A stretch of 64,000 bases of DNA, from contig NC_034009.1 of NCBI RefSeq assembly GCF_000346465.2, positions 32,653,251 to 32,717,250 of the forward strand. Reading direction: 5' to 3'. The stretch comes from Prunus persica (lineage: Eukaryota; Streptophyta; Magnoliopsida; Rosales; Rosaceae). Below the pieces are notes generated by a model, which did not search any database, was not told the origin of the DNA, and was given only the letters and a program-made list of their open reading frames with translations. The position numbers were made by a program, and so were the translations under genes. Shown one piece after another: positions 48,622-60,387 of this stretch (position 1 is the first letter of the stretch; every line of letters starts with the position of its first letter).

Positions 48622-49544
48622 CATCGATATAATAATCTAAATGATATCATCATATCATATCATCCTTGCCAATGCCGACGTTTCTTGATTTGTTTGCAGA
48701 TACCTCCTCCGTCCCTCTTCCCTTTCCCACACTTTCCTTCTTTTTCCTTCTCGACGTCTTTTTTATTTTATTTTAAATTGTAACCAAAGTTTAGCTTGGA
48801 GCCTACACGGAGGGGCTTCAACGCTAAACGCGACGGGTTCGGACACTGCTTATGTCTAAGAATCTAGCGTACGGTCTAGCCTAATGAAAAAGAATATTAA
48901 CTTGCGGACGAATGTTCTAGGTTTGTATTTTTACAAAATTATAATGTGTGTGTAAGAGAAATCTTCATGCCTTATAATTTAAACTATCGATTGTGCTATT
49001 AGAGAAATCTCCATGCCTTATAAGTTAGACTATCGATTGTACTATTAAAGAAAAATTTTAGATGTTTAAAAGATTGACAATGTATATCTATTTTCAGAGT
49101 TTTATTTGTATTGTTATGACATAATTTTTTAAAAAATTTATTTATTTTTGGTTATTATGAGTTTGCACTCTTAATTGGGATGTTTATGCCAGAGTTTCTT
49201 CAATCATGTGTAATCGTTAGTGGAGGAGCCCGAGATTGTCTTAATTTTGATGTTAGATCGCTCTGTTATTGTAACTGCACTTTGTGACTAGTTTATTTTG
49301 GCCTTTTGTGACTAATGCCTTTTAAATTATCAATGCAATTTCAAAATTTCTCAACCAAAAATAAATTGACAATGTGTGCAAAACGCTCTGTTGCATTCTA
49401 CATTATTTATCACTATTGGTCTTGAATTTTTCATAAATTTTCATTTGAGTCTTTCAACTTACATTTTTTTGGTTTATGTATTAGTTTGATCCTTTGAATC
49501 TATACACGTTTCGTCAAAATCTTTGTTAAATTTACTTATAACAC
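48622..49544. other. Intergenic, AT-rich
   Basis: Promoter side of the DUF639 gene. A unit of about 58 bases with ATGCCTTATAA and ACTATCGATTGT is repeated twice at about 48955-49055. No gene is seen. Confidence 0.5.
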
Positions 49545-52201
49545 TATCCAATTCTAACTTTTAATGACTTTTAATGAGTTTAGAAGTCTGAAGATATTCA
49601 ATTATGACTTTTAAATAGTCTTTATAAGTTTAGTTGTATTCAATTGTGAGTTTTAAAGAGTATGTAAAAGTTTTGAGGTATTCAAAATGTAAATGACTTT
49701 TAAAAACTTTGTGAAATAAATGACTTTTCAATACTTTTGAAGCTAATTCTTACTACCAAAAGTCTTGCTAATTTACACTAGACTTTATGAAAATATTGGG
49801 AAGCTAGGAAGATAGAACCAAAACGTCTCCAATTCTTTCTTCCCTCGTTATATCAAGTAGCAAGCAGATGTATCTTTTTTCTTTATGGTTAGGGCTCCAC
49901 CTTGGTATCCCATCTTGTCATCCACTTCCTTCAGGTTAGTAAAAAATCTTGAATGTTTTTCTTCTCTTCTCATCCACACGTGTACTTTCCATCTGTTGGT
50001 GAATATTTCTTCTATTCTTTTCTTCATGCTTGCATCCTGAAGCTTATCAATATTTCATCACAAAGCTATGTTTGCATATAAATATTTTATTATATTGATT
50101 GTCTCATATGCTAGGTTTGCATACAATATTTTATTATATAATTTTTTGCCCTTAAACTCATTAATTTATTATTTAGGTATTGTTTCTTAACCCATAATTC
50201 GTTAGGTGGATAATTTTTTCATATAATATTCTCAATTTGATTACATCCCATGTATTGGGCTAGGAGAATTGCAGGAATATAGACTCTTGTAAGTTGTAAT
50301 CTGACCATTTCTGTTGATTTGTAAGTGTTTATGAAATATTATTGATGATTGAGTAATATTTATTTCTTTTGATAAGAATATGTTACTATGTGATTAGATT
50401 TTGATAAATAAAAATTTAAAAGGTGCATTGGATGTGTTGGGGCTTTTTTGTTCCAGCAGCCTGACGAATGGGCTTGGGCTGCCGTAAGAAGAGAAGTGAG
50501 CAAAATTCCCCAAGTGCCTGGGTTCGACACCAAGCGCCTGGAAGAGTGTTTTTCGCAGAGTCTGATGAAACTGTAACGAAAACACTCTCAGGCTTCCTTC
50601 ACTAATAGCCTAAACAAACTTGACCAACTTTGCAGAAGAGCTTGGCTTGGAGAGCATGTGGCATGGGAGCTAGGCTTTCACAGGTTTAGCAATTTTGAGA
50701 GAGAGAGATGAATTTTCCTATGGAGGATGGAGGTTTAGAGCAAGCAAAGAAAGGTTTGGCTGATTTCCTTCCTAATGGAGGAAGAAAACGAATGGAGGAG
50801 GAGATGGGGTGGCTTGAGTAGATTTTCCAGCTGCTTGACAATGCTTGGTCGCGCTCTGGAAAATGGGTTGGTTTTTTGGGTAGCAGAAGTCCTCCTTTTT
50901 ATAGCCACTAAGGGTTCTAATTCCGTCATACTTCCATCCCTCTTTCCATTGTTTTCCCCCACTTCGTCTTCTTTGATGAATCCCGTCCGCCCAAGACACA
51001 TGGGTAAGGAACCCATTTGCGGTTCCAAGGTCTCGGTTTTGCTGGCCCTTCATCATAGAGGTGAAGAGCCGCTTGCTTTTCTCTCGATATTTCCTATGCA
51101 AGCTGCCAGAACAATGGGAGGGAAAGGAGCTAAGTTTTACCCAACGGGTAAACCTCTTGCTCGTGTGGATTTCCTCTGGTTTTTGAGATGGTTGCTGTTG
51201 ACTTTCTTGGATAGGGACAAAACGTGCTTGGCCAGATATTTTACAGAGAGTTTGGGCTGGGCTTTTCTTTCCTAGGCTTTGAATTGGTGATATGTCATTC
51301 TGGGTCAGTCTGCTGGGCTTTTCGTCAAGCTGCCGGAAGCAGCTTGCCTATTGCACTTTAACAGCACGTTTAGGCCTTCTAATTGTCCTAGCCTTCTCTA
51401 ACAGGCTTTGCACTTTTTTTTCTAAGGTATTGGGTCATGCTCTCTCTTCTCTTATGCTAACCCATGTATTTCGGGCCGAAGAAATAGGCTTGAGTTTTGG
51501 GCCCCCCAAGTGACCCGAAACTACCATTTCCTTGGCTCGTCAATGGGCCTTATGAAAGCCCGTTGCCATCCATACCACAACCCGTTCAAGCAAGCCCCGG
51601 GTAATTTTGGTGGCTTGGGCCCACCTAAGCTTGTAACACATCTTGGTGTTGGCATGGCGGTTCCGACACCTATGCTTGTGCTTGGATTTTTATCCTATCA
51701 TCATAGGATATAGCCGGGTTCAATAGGAGTGAGCATGTTTTTAGCATGTTTTTGGTCTTCCCGCACGTGCTTGTTTGGCGTGGCATGTGGCCCGTAGCTC
51801 GTATTAATTCGTTCCCTAAATTCTCTTGCGTTTACTTGTCCCTATTGGGCCAATAGTCAACTTGGGCTTAGCCCCTTGGATTTTTGGGCCTCAACAGGAT
51901 GCATTTTACCTATAAGCTATTATGAAAATATACACAATTAATAAGGATTTGTATCCAATTGTTTTTTTTTTCCCTAATTTTTTGTTCCATGTATGCCGAC
52001 TATTCATTCAACATAAAAGATAAATGCTATTCGTAAAATAAATTTAAAAAATAAGTATTTAAAAGTCTATAAAACTCTATGACAAAAGTATATGAAAGTT
52101 TGTCACTTAACTTTTTAAAGTATGTAAAAGTCATTAAGAATTTGTCAACTCTAGAAAAGTCACTCACTTAAAAAATATCTTTAAAAGTTAGAATTGGATA
52201 C
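49545..52201. mobile_element. Candidate hAT-like non-autonomous element carrying a nested solo LTR
   Basis: The left end (49545) reads CTATCCAATTCTAACTTTTA. The right end, reverse complemented from 52201, reads GTATCCAATTCTAACTTTTA. Subterminal regions on both sides are full of short GACTTTTAA / AAAAGTC motifs in both orientations, as in hAT-derived elements. Without the nested LTR the element would be about 1.2 kb. No transposase is seen, and the target-site duplication is not resolved. Confidence 0.5.
50435..51896. mobile_element. Solo LTR, 1462 bp, with 5-bp target-site duplication
   Basis: Begins TGTTGGGGC and ends GCCTCAACA, so the terminal TG...CA and short inverted ends are intact. 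It is flanked on both sides by GGATG (50430-50434 and 51897-51901). No internal retrotransposon sequence is present, so it is a solo LTR left by LTR-LTR recombination. It is GC-richer than the surrounding DNA. Open frames inside (for example 50775-51275) show no protein-family resemblance. Confidence 0.9.
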
Positions 52202-53144
52202 ACCCTCCTAAATCTCACGTATTTTGCTCAATAAATAATAGATGCTCTAGTTAATGCAGCCTAATGTGAAAATCCCAATTTAAGAAAATAAAGCTTGAGT
52301 TTTAGGACTAAAATGAATTATATTTAGATGAAAATAGACCAACGATGACAAGAGACAAAATTTATCAAAAGTTTTATCGAAATGTGACATCATGGACCAA
52401 ATTAATATGTAAATCAAAAGATGAAAGATTATATTGATTGATTTGAGAGTTTGACGACTAAAAGATAAATTTTAATACATCGGGTTGAGCGATGACAGCT
52501 CTTAATCACTTCAGTTATAACTTACAAATCCCTTACTATTTCTCTCCTATTATGATAAATAACATGATGAAAGAGATAGGAAGAAGGGACAATACAACCA
52601 TGTAGGGAAGTATTTCTAGCAAAACGGTCAGCTTTCAAAAATTTATTATTTTATTTTGAGATTGATAATTTCAATCCATTTATTTCAGATGTGGGCTTTA
52701 CAACTCATACGTAGGACTAAATTATTAATATACCCCCTTCAAATCATCAATTTTGGTATAGAGTTGACGTCAAGGAAAAAAGTGACACACCAAATATTGG
52801 TAAGGGGACAAAATAGGTTACTTTAACTTTCACAAGGGACAATGTAAGATTTCATCAATATTACAGGGGCACTGTAATAATTAAGTCTTTATTTAAACGG
52901 ATTGGGGCCTAAACCTGATGACAGGCCCAACCCTTTCCTTATAAACAAGAAACAAGATAAATATTGGGTGGGCTAGGAAGCCTAGTAATTGGGCTATCAG
53001 CTGGATCAGAAAACATGTAGGATTTGAGCGGGATACGATCTCTTGGTTATTTGAGTCTCGATCCATGACGTTTTTTGGTCAACTCGATCCATGACTTTAT
53101 TAACTGGAAGATTGCTGCTGATTGTAGTAGCAGAGACGGAGAAG
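52202..53144. other. Intergenic; possible remnant of a MULE-type end
   Basis: At about 52760-52895 the order of motifs (TACTTTAACTTT, AAGATTT, GCACTGTAATAAT, then CTTTATTT) resembles the right TIR of the element at 27028-28173. The rest, up to the MIA40 leader, holds nothing I can assign. Confidence 0.35.
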
Positions 53145-55146
53145 ATGGGTCAAGTTCAAAGCGAGGCAGCCACAGTGGACCAACAAGGCCACTGGGGCTC
53201 CTCTGCTGTACCGTCCGCTTCTCCCTCCTTTTCTTCCATGGACTCTCTTATCGCAGGTACCTCTCTCTCTCTCTCTCTCTCTCGTTCCGATCTCTGTAAA
53301 TTTGTGTGTTGTACAGCGTTTCTTGTCACCGTCTCTAGTTTTGAACTGTTTGATGATGTGATAATAATTTTCGATTTCTGATTGTGCTTTGATAATAAAG
53401 GGTGACTTCTATTGTCCTTCTATCCTCATTTATGCGGAATTTGTAGGAATTGATTTATTATAGCAATCTGAATATTTGCGGAATAAGTCCTTTATGTAAA
53501 ATTTTCACTTTGACATATCATCTAGGAAAGACAACCATAGGCCACCTAATAGACCAAAATCTTGCAACAGACGAAACTCTTATTACAATCCTTTGCATGA
53601 TTAGTGGAACAAAAAAGGTGGATCCTTTCTTTCATTTAACATAAGTTTTGCAACTGATTTCGCACACTAGTAAGTAGAGAAAAGTTTTCTTTAATTTTGC
53701 CCCTACACCCTCCTGTATAATGTTTTACTCTGAGACCACTATGTTAGGGTTAGGGTGTTTTCAGCTCATATTATAGTATTCGAATCAATCCTTAATTTTT
53801 GGAACTTTGTTTCTTTCACCATCTGCTAGTTAATACTTGACATTCCTGCCATGTTGTGCATTTTCAGAAGCTGCAACATATGGCAATGATGGGAATGAGG
53901 TTGGTCCATTTTAAAGACAAACTTGTTTCTGCTAAAGGGGCTGGTGGGGTATTTGTAGGTCGTAGGTTTATTAACTTATAAAAGTTAGGGTGGACATTTG
54001 TTTTCGACTTCCTTTTTAATTAAGTTTGGCTATCTTAAAGGAGTCGAACTATGCATTTTACAGTCTCTTGATGCCAAGGCTCAGAAGGCACTGGAATGCC
54101 CTTGCATAGCTAACTTACGAAGTGGCCCTTGTGGGCATCAGTTTGCAGAGGCTTTTGTCTGTTATCTTAAGAGTACGGTGGAAGAAAAGGTAACGTCCAA
54201 CTATTACTGAATAAAATTTCTGGGCTCCTTGTTGTGCAAACAGGCACAAGCACAACGTTCAACTCTTATGTATCTCATTCTGGCATATTATTCTGCATAT
54301 TTATCAACTCTTATTTACCTACTTGAGTGTGGTGTAACAAGTAACATGTAACAGAATATGTCATAACTAGAAGGTATCATCATGACAAAAGAAAAGGAAA
54401 AGAAGAAAGTAAAATTAGAATGCCCGAACCAAATTGCCTCAAAATTGGAGTTGGTACTAGGACATGCTTCTAAAAACCATCGCTTTTGGCCTAAATTTCT
54501 AGACTCTCAGCTTATAGTAATCTTAAAGTGGAAAATACATCCATTTGGTTTGATTTAACGGTCCATCTAGCCACCAAAGAGATTGGAGATCAGGAGTAAA
54601 TTTTGAGAAGATATTTTTTATGTTTCACTCTCTCTTTTCTTCCCTTCTGCCAAATGACAAATTCTTCAAATTTGATCTTTGCCAATTCTGATTATGGTGT
54701 GAAATAGATTCTATTGCTTGGTTAGTTACTATGTTGATATTCTACCTACTGATAATGTAATCAAGTGGATGTCTTTTTCTCCATTAGTTATTACCATTCT
54801 GATGGTCATAAGTTGGAAATCCATAAAGTTTACTATCATCAGATGGTTCTGTTTCAGGTGGAAGTAAATATATAAATTCTAATAACTATTGCTATTGAAT
54901 CTCTGAATTCTCCCCGAGTGTAATTAACATGAATGATTTTTCATTTTCCTTTTATTTTTGTAGGGATCAGATTGCGTGCATCCGTTTGTAGTTTTGCAGA
55001 AGTGTATTAAAGCTAATCCTCATGCCTTTTCGAAAGACGTTTTAAAAGAAGATGAAGTCAAGAAAGAGGAAAAGCTGACACAGGATTACAAAATCATCCC
55101 CCCAAAATGGTCCAGGGAATCGCCAAGTCCAAAATCCAAGCTTTAG
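53145..55146 (+). CDS. MIA40: MIA40, mitochondrial intermembrane-space import and assembly oxidoreductase
   Basis: Four exons: 53145-53256, 53868-53899, 54064-54189, 54964-55146. Together they give 453 bases and 150 residues. The protein starts MGQVQSEAATVDQQ and has no transit peptide or membrane anchor, as expected for plant MIA40. The redox-active CPC motif is at residues 60-62. The twin CX9C motif of the CHCH fold is Cys71-Cys81 and Cys94-Cys104. The charged tail ends ESPSPKSKL with a C-terminal SKL tripeptide, the peroxisomal PTS1 signal; Arabidopsis MIA40 is known to reach peroxisomes as well as mitochondria. MIA40 oxidises incoming cysteine-rich small proteins and is recharged by ERV1. 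A (CT)n run lies just after the exon 1 donor. Confidence 0.95.
53263..53283 (+). repeat. (CT)n microsatellite in MIA40 intron 1
   Basis: About ten CT units starting a few bases after the splice donor. Confidence 0.9.
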
Positions 55147-55808
55147 GGGAAAGATCTAAACTTCATATTTTTTTTCCCTCGCAACAAGCAGTAGTCATTG
55201 AATTTTTTATTATAAATAAAGTTGGCCTTCACTGGAGATGCTCAAGCAGGTTTTTGGAATGATTCTTCAGCATTCTTCCACACATATATTTGATCTAAAA
55301 ATAAGAATCCGAAAGTTGAAGCTATTTACCGATTTATTAAAGAGATGGGGGAAGCTGATCATATCTTTGCTGAATTTTCTTTGAGGCTTTTTTCAAAAAT
55401 ACTTTTTTTTAGGGGTTTCTGGTTGTATAAATGCAAAAAATTCTAGCATATATTATTAATGAATAATGCTACTCTTACCACATTTGTATATTACATTCTT
55501 ATACCATCTTATGTAGCAGCTGAAATGGACATCCACATCAATTAAAATTATTTAATATTTTCTTTTCTTTTATGATTTATTTCAGTATTTGTTTTTCTAA
55601 TTGCCTGAATTAAAATACACTTTATTGATTTAATTAATGTGTCATATAATATGGACATGCCACATCATGTGGTATAGAAATGTGAGATAAAAATGTGGTA
55701 AGTGTAGTATTACTCAAGATTAATAAATAGATTCACGTGTTATATAGTACGAGTGAACTTGTAAAATGACTGACGGTTTTTATCCTCTATTTATTTTTTA
55801 ATAAATAG
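55147..55808. other. MIA40 3' flank and intergenic
   Basis: Presumed 3' UTR, then AT-rich DNA with no gene seen. The palindrome array begins immediately after. Confidence 0.5.
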
Positions 55809-56053
55809 TATAGCAGAGTGGCTATATCTTTTAAAAATAATATATTTAAATAGTATAGACGAGCGGCTATCCTCTTTCAATCTTTTATATTTAAACAGTA
55901 TTACCGCCCGGCTATACTCTTTTTAAAAATAATAATAAATAAAAACCCAAGTACAGCCGCGCGGCTATACACTTGGAACATAGTAAAGCCGTACGGCTAT
56001 ACGGTTTGATAGCCGACAGGCTAAAAAACCCCCAGTCTAGCCGCACGGCTATA
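55809..56053. repeat. Palindrome array, cluster 1 (six copies)
   Basis: Copies of a TATAGCCGNNCGGCTATA-type palindrome start at 55809, 55854, 55899, 55952, 55984 and 56036. The first three are spaced exactly 45 bases apart. Spacers are AT-rich (AATAAATAG or ATTTAAACAG before, CTCTTT after). The tail from 56054 contains CCCGTTTATCGATGAGAGTA, which also follows later clusters. Confidence 0.9.
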
Positions 56054-56120
56054 CGCTTTAAATACCTTCTGTTTTTTTTCCCGTTTATCGATGAGAGTAA
56101 TTTAAATCCCAATCTCTCTC

Positions 56121-57265
56121 CATCCATCTGCCAAGTTGTAGAAAAGGGGCAAACACATGAAGTATAATGAAAACAAAAATAAAAATAGACAGTAAGTTTA
56201 ATGAAGTACAACACCCATATAATCACAGAGCCTCAACATACAACAAATCAAATTTTATGATGACAATTACGGATTACCCAATTGAAGCAAATGATTCAAT
56301 TTCTGGATTCCAACTAGCATAGATAAAAAGGAAAACATGATCAAACATTCAAGAAACCCAGAACTGAAATTAGAGCGTTACCTAAGAGGAAAAGGAATTG
56401 CAGGGTGTCTCGCAAGTCTTGTTCATGCTTTGGCAAAGTTAGAAACTAAAGTAAAACCATCTGCGGATGCCAAAAAACAAACGAAAATTAGGTGAGCAAA
56501 AGCAGAGATGGAGAGAAAAGGAAACTTGTTATTTTTGGGAGAGAAACCATGAATAAAAATCAAATTCTATTAATCTGTTTCAGTTTGCTAAAAAAGAAAA
56601 CATCCGTACAAAAACCTGCAATGAAAAATGGATCAAAGCCTCCCCTCCAAATTGAAAATTATCAGACCCTAATAACCAAATCAACAATTGAAGATTATCA
56701 TACCCTAGTCAACAATTTAAATGACCGTACGATACATACGGAGTCCAAATTCTAGTTCATACAATCTCTTGGAAGTCTTGCTTTGCTTCATCAGCCCCTG
56801 CCAAAGTGTCAAATGTACTTCACATTGCTGTTAACATCAAAACAATTGTATTACACCAAAATGGGAACTTATTGAAGAAAATAGATGGTGGAAAACAAGA
56901 GAGAAGAGAAAATCCAAAGCAATTCAAACAGCCATAAATAATTTCAAAAGAAACAACAGCAGAGCAATCGCAATACACTAAACATGGAAATGGTAATTGC
57001 ATGGCTGATTCTTAAAGACATCCTTAAAGCTCTTGCAACGAGTCATCCTTGAAAATTTTCAGGGTGTCTGGAGTGATTAGTGTGATGTGAAATGTTGAAG
57101 AATTAGGCGTACCAAAAGTACAGACTCGTCCAATATCAGTACTCCTACAGCACCACCCACTCCCGCCATCTCTACCTCTCTCTCTCTCTCTCTCTCTCTC
57201 TAAATATAATAGCAATGGAAGAAGAAACGAAATGTGGAGAAACTGAAAGGAACTGCACCTTTCTG
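56121..57265. other. Unassigned stretch between palindrome clusters
   Basis: No coding exon with family resemblance is found; small frames such as 56492-56755 look random. A (TC)n run lies at 57175-57202. The segment could be original flanking DNA into which the palindrome modules inserted. Confidence 0.4.
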
Positions 57266-57266
57266 A

Positions 57267-57308
57267 TGAGGCATCATAGTCAAGAGCAAGGATTAATGAA
57301 CAGTCACT
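57267..57308 (+). repeat. Direct repeat, left copy, bordering the palindrome region
   Basis: GATGAGGCATCAT(A)GTCAAGAGCAAGG followed by AATGAACAGT. It recurs in the same orientation at 60631-60674. The repeat includes its own small palindrome ATGAGGCATCAT. Confidence 0.85.
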
Positions 57309-57312
57309 TTAG

Positions 57313-57553
57313 TATGGCCGCGCGGCTATACTCTTTGAATTAGCATATTGAAATAGCCGCACGGCTATACTATTAATTTAAAAAATAAAAAAACCCACGT
57401 ATAGCCGCGCGGCTATACCCGTGGAACATATTATATTTCAACAGTACAGCCGGTCGGCTATACGCTTCGAAAATATTATATTTTAACACTATATCCGTAC
57501 CGCTACACGACTTATACAATAAAAGTAAACCCAAGTATAGCCGCCCGGCTACA
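57313..57553. repeat. Palindrome array, cluster 2 (six copies)
   Basis: Copies start at 57313, 57352, 57400, 57445, 57490 and 57536, with spacings of 39, 48, 45, 45 and 46 bases. The copy at 57400 is the perfect 18-base palindrome. Others vary in the centre (CACG, GGTC, CCCG). Confidence 0.92.
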
Positions 57554-57589
57554 CGCTTTAAATACCTATTATATATATATATATATATT

Positions 57590-57985
57590 TTCTGTTTATC
57601 GATAAGACTAGTTTGGAGAATTATCCATTATTTGGCCATTATCCGAGTCTCTATTGTCCCCTTTTGAGTTTTTACGCCTATAAAGAATTTAACATTTTCT
57701 AGTTTAATACTCGTATTATACATGTACGTATGTATTTTTTAATAATACTTTGTATTTTTTGTACATATCTTAAAGACTAGGTAAAATACACGTTTTATAA
57801 AAAAGCAAATGTACAATATTGTACTTTTATGTACATATTTTCATGTTTAATACACATCTTTTTTACAAAATTGTTAATGATACACATAAAATTCACATAT
57901 TATACACATTATTCTCACATATTATTGAATACAAATAATATATATTTTAAAATTTTAAATAAAAATATTATATAGTGACCGAACT
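57590..57985. repeat. Module tail, copy 2
   Basis: Starts GTTTATCGATAAGA and contains GAGTCTCTATTGTCCCCTTTT, then an AT-rich part with CACATAAAATTCACATATTA. It is homologous over about 300-390 bases to 59677-59985, and over shorter lengths to 56085-56115 and 60423-60515. Confidence 0.8.
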
Positions 57986-58247
57986 TTTTCAGTTCTAACT
58001 TACCAAATTCTTGCCAAATTTTTGCCAAATAGAATACTCTAAGATTATTTCTTATTTGTTGGAACAAAAATAAAAAATGGTTATTTTGCAATCTCTTTGC
58101 AAACAAGAACAACAATTCAAATAAAGATTTATGGGTATAGTAGTCTGAGGGAGCCGTTCTGGGTTTTGAATGAAAGTGAAGTGGACCTTAGGAATAATGT
58201 GATATATTGTGAGTTTTTTATTTATTTAATTGTTTTCTAATAAATAA

Positions 58248-58265
58248 TATAGCCGCGCGGCTATA
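58248..58265. repeat. Single perfect palindrome at the join to Copia gag
   Basis: TATAGCCGCGCGGCTATA, perfect over 18 bases, about 30 bases before recognisable Copia gag sequence starts. Confidence 0.9.
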
Positions 58266-58289
58266 CCCTTTAAATATAATATATTTAAT

Positions 58290-59276
58290 TGCTTTGATGA
58301 CCTTAATCACTGTTACTTTATCTCCCTCTGCTATTTCTTGTGTCATTGGTAGTCAGACATCTCAAGACATGTGGATGAATCTCAAGGATGCTAATGTTAC
58401 TCGGACCAGTATTTTTCAGATGAAGACTGATCTTCAGAATATGAAGAAGGGTCTTGAGTCTATTGATCAATATCTTCAGAAAATCAAGGATTCGAGGGAT
58501 CAATTGTCTGCAGTTGGTGTTCTTATTTCTGATGAAGATGTTGTTAGTCTTGCTCTGAAAGGCTTACCCTCTGATTATAATATTAAAGCTATAATTAGAG
58601 GCCGTGAAAATGTCATTTCTTTGAAGGAGTTTCGGTCCCAGCTCAAGGCTGAGGAGGCTACAATTGAAGAGACTTTTCGACAGATTCCTTTTATGTCTGC
58701 TATCGCTGCTACGCATATGGGTTCCACTTCTCCTCAGACTGATTGCACGCTGCCAAATCTGTTGGAAGACAAATCATACTGCTGTCACTTGTTTTTACAG
58801 AAATAGTGGTTATCCATCATCCTCAAATGTTTCTCCCATCAGTGCTATGACTGTTGAGGCTAATTCTCCTCAAGATTTTTGGATTGCTGATTATGGTGCA
58901 ACAAACCACACATGATTGCTGATATGAATAATTTGTCTGTTGCTTCTCCTTATACCAGTTCTCATATCTTTATGTATATTTGATGAGCTATCTTTATGTA
59001 TACATGACAAAATCACAGGGAGGGTTTTTTTCTGAGGCCTGAGCAATAATGGCTTGTATCCACTACCATAATCCATTTCTCCTTCCTCATCTTCTTCTGT
59101 TTCTTCAGCAACTGCATTTCTTGGACAAAAAGTAATACTTCCACTTTGTGGCACTCCACCAATTCCATGGTTCAACTTGCCTTGGAGAAGTCTGGTTTCT
59201 CCTCAACTAATTCTACTGATTCTGTTGTTTGTCAGTCCTGTTTAAAAGGCAAATTTACTAAGCTTCCTTTTTCTTA
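58290..59276 (+). pseudogene. Copia gag-pol fragments fused into the palindrome region
   Basis: The frame at 58294-58806 is the central part of Copia gag (UBN2-type), with blocks such as LPSDYNIKAIIRGRENVIS. A frameshift then leads to a CX2CX4HX4C zinc knuckle (CQICWKTNHTAVTC) at about 58750-58795. The protease-like block WIADYGATNHT follows near 58880-58912, where a normal element would have DTGATNHM, so the catalytic Asp-Thr is lost. A pre-integrase zinc-finger remnant (CQSCLKGKFTKLPF) lies at about 59232-59275. The start of gag, most of protease, integrase, reverse transcriptase and both LTRs are absent. Not functional. Confidence 0.88.
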
Positions 59277-59350
59277 GTACAGCCGAAATAATTTTTTTGA
59301 CACGTGGCACCTAATCGCTATGGAGCCGTCTTTTTCAAACAAAAAATTTG

Positions 59351-59626
59351 TATAGCCGAGCGGCCATACTTGGTTTTTATTTTTTTTAAAAATCGTATAG
59401 CCGCGCGGCTATACGCAGTGTGAATAATATTTGTAAGAAATAGTATAGCCGCGCGGCTATACCGTTTTTGACACGTAGGCAACTAGGTGCTAATAAATAG
59501 TATAGCCGGGCGGCGGTACTCGAATTTTTTTCCAATTTTTTTTTAAAAAAAATAGTATAGCGCCCGGCTTTACTTGTTTTTTTTGTTTTAATTTTTTTAA
59601 ATAAATAGTATAGCCAATTGGCTATA
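59351..59626. repeat. Palindrome array, cluster 3 (six copies)
   Basis: Copies start at 59351, 59396, 59444, 59501, 59556 and 59609. Those at 59396 and 59444 are perfect. The one at 59609 is TATAGCCAATTGGCTATA, fully palindromic but with AATT replacing the GC centre. Between copies a second motif, TTTTTGACACGT(G/A)GGC-like, recurs (59300, 59465 and again near 60187). Confidence 0.92.
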
Positions 59627-59676
59627 CGCGTTATATATATTTGGATCTTTTTTCATTTAAATTTTATCCCCTATTT

Positions 59677-59985
59677 TCGTTTATTGATAAGAATAGTTTA
59701 GAATCCATTACTATTAGGCTATTACCAGAGTATCTGTCTATTGTCCCCTTTTAATTTTATACTTTCCCAGAGTTTTTACCCATATAGAGAATTTAGCATT
59801 CCCACGTTTAATACTCTATTGTACGTATGTATTTCTCATGTTTAATACACTTATTTTTAACAAAATTTTCAATAAGTCACATAAAATTCACATATTATAC
59901 GAATAATTCTCACATATTCTTAAATAAAAATAATACATATTTAAAAACTTTAAAAACTTATATTAAAATAGTATATAGTGGCCAC
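59677..59985. repeat. Module tail, copy 3
   Basis: Homologous to 57590-57985, beginning CGTTTATTGATAAGAATAGT and containing TCTATTGTCCCCTTTT and CACATAAAATTCACATATTA. Confidence 0.8.
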
Positions 59986-60090
59986 TTAATATTTGCTTTG
60001 GATATGTTGAAACTAGTAAATTAATATCTATAAAATATAAACAAATACAAGTAGGAGGGTTTTTTTCCTTAATTTTTTTTAATTACATAA

Positions 60091-60387
60091 TATAGCTGTG
60101 CTGCTATACCGTTTGAATATAATGTATTTAAACAGTATCGCCATTTGGCTATAATATGATTTTTTCTAAAATAGTATAGTCGTTCGACATGTGGCGCCTA
60201 ATCGCTATACGAGCTTTTTAATATAAACAAATAGTATAGCTGCGCGGCTATACTCTTTGAATATATTATATTTAAACAGTACATCCGCAGGCTATACTCA
60301 ATATTATAATTAAACGGTATAGCCGCCCGACTATACCATTTATTAAAAAAGTTATAAAAAAAACCCAAGTATAGCCGGCCGGCTATA
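60091..60387. repeat. Palindrome array, cluster 4 (seven copies), with an outlier at 60555-60572
   Basis: Copies start at 60091, 60136, 60174 (partial), 60235, 60280, 60318 and 60370. A further copy lies at 60555. The copy at 60370 has a GGCC centre and is perfectly palindromic. A short module tail (60423-60515) sits between it and the last copy. Confidence 0.9.

Noticed and set aside
50775..51275. 166-codon frame in the solo LTR
   Set aside because: It lies wholly inside an LTR with clear ends and target-site duplication, and shows no protein-family motif.
53741..53755. Telomere-like GTTAGGGTTAGGGTG in a MIA40 intron
   Set aside because: Only two units inside an intron; too short to mean an interstitial telomere or a functional telo-box.
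56492..56755. 87-codon plus-strand frame
   Set aside because: Low-complexity Lys/Asn-rich translation of AT-rich DNA, with no motif or splice context.
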